NCBI GenBank assembly: GCA_009697455.1
Contig: SHUI01000004.1
Span: 1 to 50,117 of the forward strand
Length of the DNA stretch: 50,117 nucleotides
DNA from: Bryobacterales bacterium
GTDB lineage: Bacteria; Acidobacteriota; Terriglobia; Bryobacterales; Bryobacteraceae
Direction of reading: 5' to 3'
Shown in pieces: positions 47,279 to 50,117 of the stretch. Numbering within the stretch: position 1 is the first letter of the stretch; each line of letters opens with the position of its first letter. A model generated the notes under the pieces. It saw only the letters and a program-made list of their open reading frames with translations. It had not been told where the DNA came from and did not search any database. A program made the translations under genes and the position numbers.

Positions 47279-49345
47279 GTGAGCCTGACCTGGCTTCATA
47301 TCTCCGACTTCCACATCCGCGCCGGCGACCCGTATGATCGCGACGTCGTCCTGCACGCATTGGTCCAGTCTGTCGCCGGGTATGCCAAGCGCGGACGTGC
47401 TCCGGATCTGATCTTCGCCACCGGCGACATTGCCAATTCAGGAAAAGTGGATGAATACGAACTCGCCGGGCAGTTCTTCGACGACCTGCTCCGCGCCGCA
47501 AATCTGAACAAGACGCGCCTGTTCGTAATCCCTGGCAATCACGACGTGGATCGTGACTTTGGCGTGGGCCTTCAGCGGACTCTCGAGTCGCGCGAACAGG
47601 CCGACACCTACTTCCGCCCGGACCATCCCAAACCGCATCTCACCCAGAAAATGCGGGCATTTCTCGACTGGCACAACCGCTACTTCGACGGCATTCGCAT
47701 TGCGCCGCACAACTCCACCTGCGGTCCCGCGGAACGGGTCGACATCAACGGCCACCGGCTCGGCATTGTTCCCATCAATAGCGCGTTGTTCTGCCAAGGC
47801 GACGATGATAACGACAAGCTTTGGATTGGACGCCGTTGTCTCGATGCCGCCCTTGCCGAACTGCGGGCCCTCGAAACCGAGCTGAGTATCGCGCTGATTC
47901 ATCACCCGCTCGAATGGCTGAGCGAGATAGAAGGAGAGAACATTCAGGCGGCGTTAAGAGCCTCCGTCCACATTCTGCTGCGTGGGCATCTGCATAAGGC
48001 TCAAATTGACTCCGTCGCCTCGGCGGAAGGCGAGTTGCTTCGCTGTGCAGCCGGCGCCGCCTACCAAACCCGCAAGTGGCCGAATCGTGCGCTCTACGCC
48101 ACGTTCTCGAATGGATCGTTGACGGTCCACCCCATCCGCTACGAAGATTCTCCGCTCCCCACCTGGACCACCGACCCAAGCGTCTTTCCCCACCATGACA
48201 AACATGAGCGAAGCTTTCCGGTCCCGCGGCTGACCCCGTCCCACGCGGCCCCCGCGCCACCCGCTTCGGCGTCCCGCGTCTCCCCGCCGCCTCGATTCCG
48301 GAGCAATATCCCATCGCGCGGCAATCGTCCATTCGTCGGCCGCGAGGATCTGATCGCCCGCCTTGCAACCGTGCTGGGCGACCCCGGCGAGGGCGAGAAA
48401 GTCGTGGTTCTGCATGGCGAGCCCGGCGTTGGCAAGAGTGAGCTTGCGCGCGAGTACGCGCGGCGGCATCGCGGCAATTATGGCGGCGGTGCATTTTGGG
48501 TGGACGCCTCCACGGACTCAATCGCCATCCATCTTGCCGGCATCGGCAAGACGATTCTGGACCTCGATTTCCCTTCCGGTCTGCAACTGGAGGAACAGGG
48601 GCAAAGAACGTTTCTTAGCGTCGGACCCGAGCCTGTCCTTCTGATCTACGACAATGTGGTCTCCTTCGAGAAAACACAACAGTGGCTGCCGTTGAGCGGC
48701 ATGCCGTGTCACGTTCTCATCACAACGCTCGCGAACACCGAAGACGCGGCCTGGCCCTGGATCAGGGTCGATCCGCTGTCACGCGCGCAGTCCCTCGATT
48801 TAGTGAAGGAACTGACGGATGCCGGGTTTGCCGCGCGTTACGGGGAAACGATTACCGCGCACGCCGGCGGTCTTCCCGTGCAGATCGTCCCGGAGACCAC
48901 GACTCTGGCTTATGAACGGCGTCGCGGGCGCAGCCCCTCTCCGGGATCGGGTCTGGCGCGCGAGGCCGGAGACAGTTTTGACCGGGCCTACCAGCGGCTG
49001 GATCAACCTCCCCGGCTTCTTCTTCACGCCGCCGCGATCCTCAACCCGCAGCGCATACCGGCGGCTGAGCTCGCCCGGCACCTTCGCGACGGAATCGCTT
49101 GGAGTGACGCGGACGTGACACGAGCTCTCGATGCCTGCCTCGACCTTCACCTCCTCGACGGTACGCCCGATCCGCGCATGCACCAGTTGTTCGCCGGCTT
49201 CCTCCGTAAGAGGGTGCCTTCCGCCGATGACCAGACGGCATTGTCCCTGATTAGAGCGGCCCAAAAAGCGCGTTTCGTGGAACTCGCGGAAGCTCTCGCG
49301 GCGAATCCGGCGGACCCTGAGACGGCTGCCACCTTACTCAGCTAA
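47279..49345 (+). CDS. Calcineurin-like metallophosphoesterase fused to a STAND (NB-ARC-like) NTPase, 688 aa up to first stop
   Basis: GTG start; LHISDFH, FATGDIANSG, IPGNHDVDRD, LIHHPLEW, LRGHLHKA (full phosphoesterase motif set); FVGREDLIARL, LHGEPGVGKSELA (Walker A), VLLIYDNV (Walker B); winged-helix-like LLLHAAAILNPQRIPAAELARHL. Confidence 0.9.
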   Translation: MSLTWLHISDFHIRAGDPYDRDVVLHALVQSVAGYAKRGRAPDLIFATGDIANSGKVDEYELAGQFFDDLLRAANLNKTRLFVIPGNHDVDRDFGVGLQRTLESREQADTYFRPDHPKPHLTQKMRAFLDWHNRYFDGIRIAPHNSTCGPAERVDINGHRLGIVPINSALFCQGDDDNDKLWIGRRCLDAALAELRALETELSIALIHHPLEWLSEIEGENIQAALRASVHILLRGHLHKAQIDSVASAEGELLRCAAGAAYQTRKWPNRALYATFSNGSLTVHPIRYEDSPLPTWTTDPSVFPHHDKHERSFPVPRLTPSHAAPAPPASASRVSPPPRFRSNIPSRGNRPFVGREDLIARLATVLGDPGEGEKVVVLHGEPGVGKSELAREYARRHRGNYGGGAFWVDASTDSIAIHLAGIGKTILDLDFPSGLQLEEQGQRTFLSVGPEPVLLIYDNVVSFEKTQQWLPLSGMPCHVLITTLANTEDAAWPWIRVDPLSRAQSLDLVKELTDAGFAARYGETITAHAGGLPVQIVPETTTLAYERRRGRSPSPGSGLAREAGDSFDRAYQRLDQPPRLLLHAAAILNPQRIPAAELARHLRDGIAWSDADVTRALDACLDLHLLDGTPDPRMHQLFAGFLRKRVPSADDQTALSLIRAAQKARFVELAEALAANPADPETAATLLS

Positions 49346-49435
49346 CCGGTAGCCTCGGAACTCTGGGAGGATGCCGGGTGTCCGGTTTTGGTCGAGGAAG
49401 GGCGCACAATCGGTCGCGCTCTTAATGAGATCGGC

Positions 49436-50117
49436 CGATTCGCGGAAGCGCGGCCGTGGTACGAACGCGCGGTGGCGCAGGCCGAAAAAGGGGGCGTGCA
49501 CGGGCGCATCGACCTCGCGAGGCTGGGCAGCAGCCTGTATTAGGTGGGCTACTGCCTGTCGAGCACGGGGCAGTATGCGGAAGCGCGGCCGTGGTACGAA
49601 CGCGCGGTGGCGGAGGCCGAAAAAGGGGACGTGCACGGGCGCATCGACCACGAGAGCCTGGGCAGCAGCCTGCATCAGGTGGGCGACTGCCGGTTGAGCA
49701 CGGGGCAGTATGCGGAAGCGCGGCCGTGGTTCGAACGCGCGGTGGCGGAGAAAGAAAGAGGGGACGTGCACGGGCGCATCGACCACGCGAGCCTGGGCCG
49801 CAGCCTGCATCAGGTGGGCGACTGCCTGGCGAGAACGGGGCAGTATGCGAAAGCGCGGCCGTGGTTCGAACGCGCGGTGGCGGAGGCCGAAAAAGGGGAC
49901 ATGCACGGGCGCATCGACCACGCGAGCCTGGGCATCAGCCTGGGTTACGTGGGCAGCTGCCTGGCGAGCATGGGGCAGTATGCGGAAGCGCGACCGTGGT
50001 TCGAACGCGCGGTGGCGGAGAAGGAAAAAGGGGACGTGCACGGGCGCATCGACCACGCGAGCCTGGGCCGCAGCCTGCATCAGGTGGGCGACTGCCTGGC
50101 GAGAACGGGGCAGTATG
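49436..50117 (+). repeat. 135-bp tandem repeat array encoding 45-aa TPR units (5 complete units plus start of a sixth, truncated by window end)
   Basis: Unit starts at 49436, 49571, 49706, 49841, 49976, 50111 (exactly 135 bp apart); consensus QYAEARPWFERAVAEAEKGDVHGRIDHASLGRSLHQVGDCLARTG; same reading frame as the 47279 ORF. Confidence 0.95.

Noticed and set aside
49371-49697. 108-aa plus ORF starting after GGAGG at the repeat start
   Set aside because: Out of frame with the TPR translation; yields Arg/Ala-rich repeats with no protein character.
49334-50080. 248-aa minus-strand ORF across the TPR repeats
   Set aside because: Period is a multiple of 3 and GC-rich, so an antisense frame stays open automatically; the plus frame encodes a clear TPR consensus.
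476-50117. Single contiguous defence island spanning the window
   Set aside because: The two conflict-like loci are separated by about 41 kb of mostly housekeeping genes; no shared mobile element or integrase links them.
49436-50117. CRISPR array or diversity-generating retroelement variable region
   Set aside because: Repeats are contiguous coding units without spacers; variation is not adenine-targeted and no reverse transcriptase or template repeat is visible in the window.

Overview
High-GC chromosomal window, probably from an acidobacterium (inferred from a carboxypeptidase-regulatory-like TonB-dependent receptor, a DUF1501/DUF1800 pair and a PEP-CTERM protein; no taxonomic search was possible). 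Most of the window is housekeeping or metabolic: recA, mazG, an NSAR/OSBS-type enolase with a COG3375-like GNAT, ABC-F, sthA, ssb, a nitrite/sulfite reductase, purH, GGT and creatininase. Conflict- or cell-death-like genes sit at both ends. On the left, downstream of recA on the same strand, a metacaspase gene is followed by an 1102-aa protein combining an alpha/beta-hydrolase (lipase-like), an M17_N/macro-like segment and a CHAT caspase-like domain. On the right, a calcineurin-like phosphoesterase-STAND NTPase ORF runs in frame, through two in-frame stop codons, into an exact-period 135-bp (45-aa) tandem TPR array that leaves the window. Other notable items are a hybrid histidine kinase that has lost both phospho-acceptor residues, a ROK-family protein with degraded catalytic motifs, a PAS-HisKA-Fis HTH chimera behind a frameshift, and several gene remnants (DUF4258, VapC, VOC, CxxCH protein, transposase). 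No tRNA, rRNA or CRISPR array was recognised.
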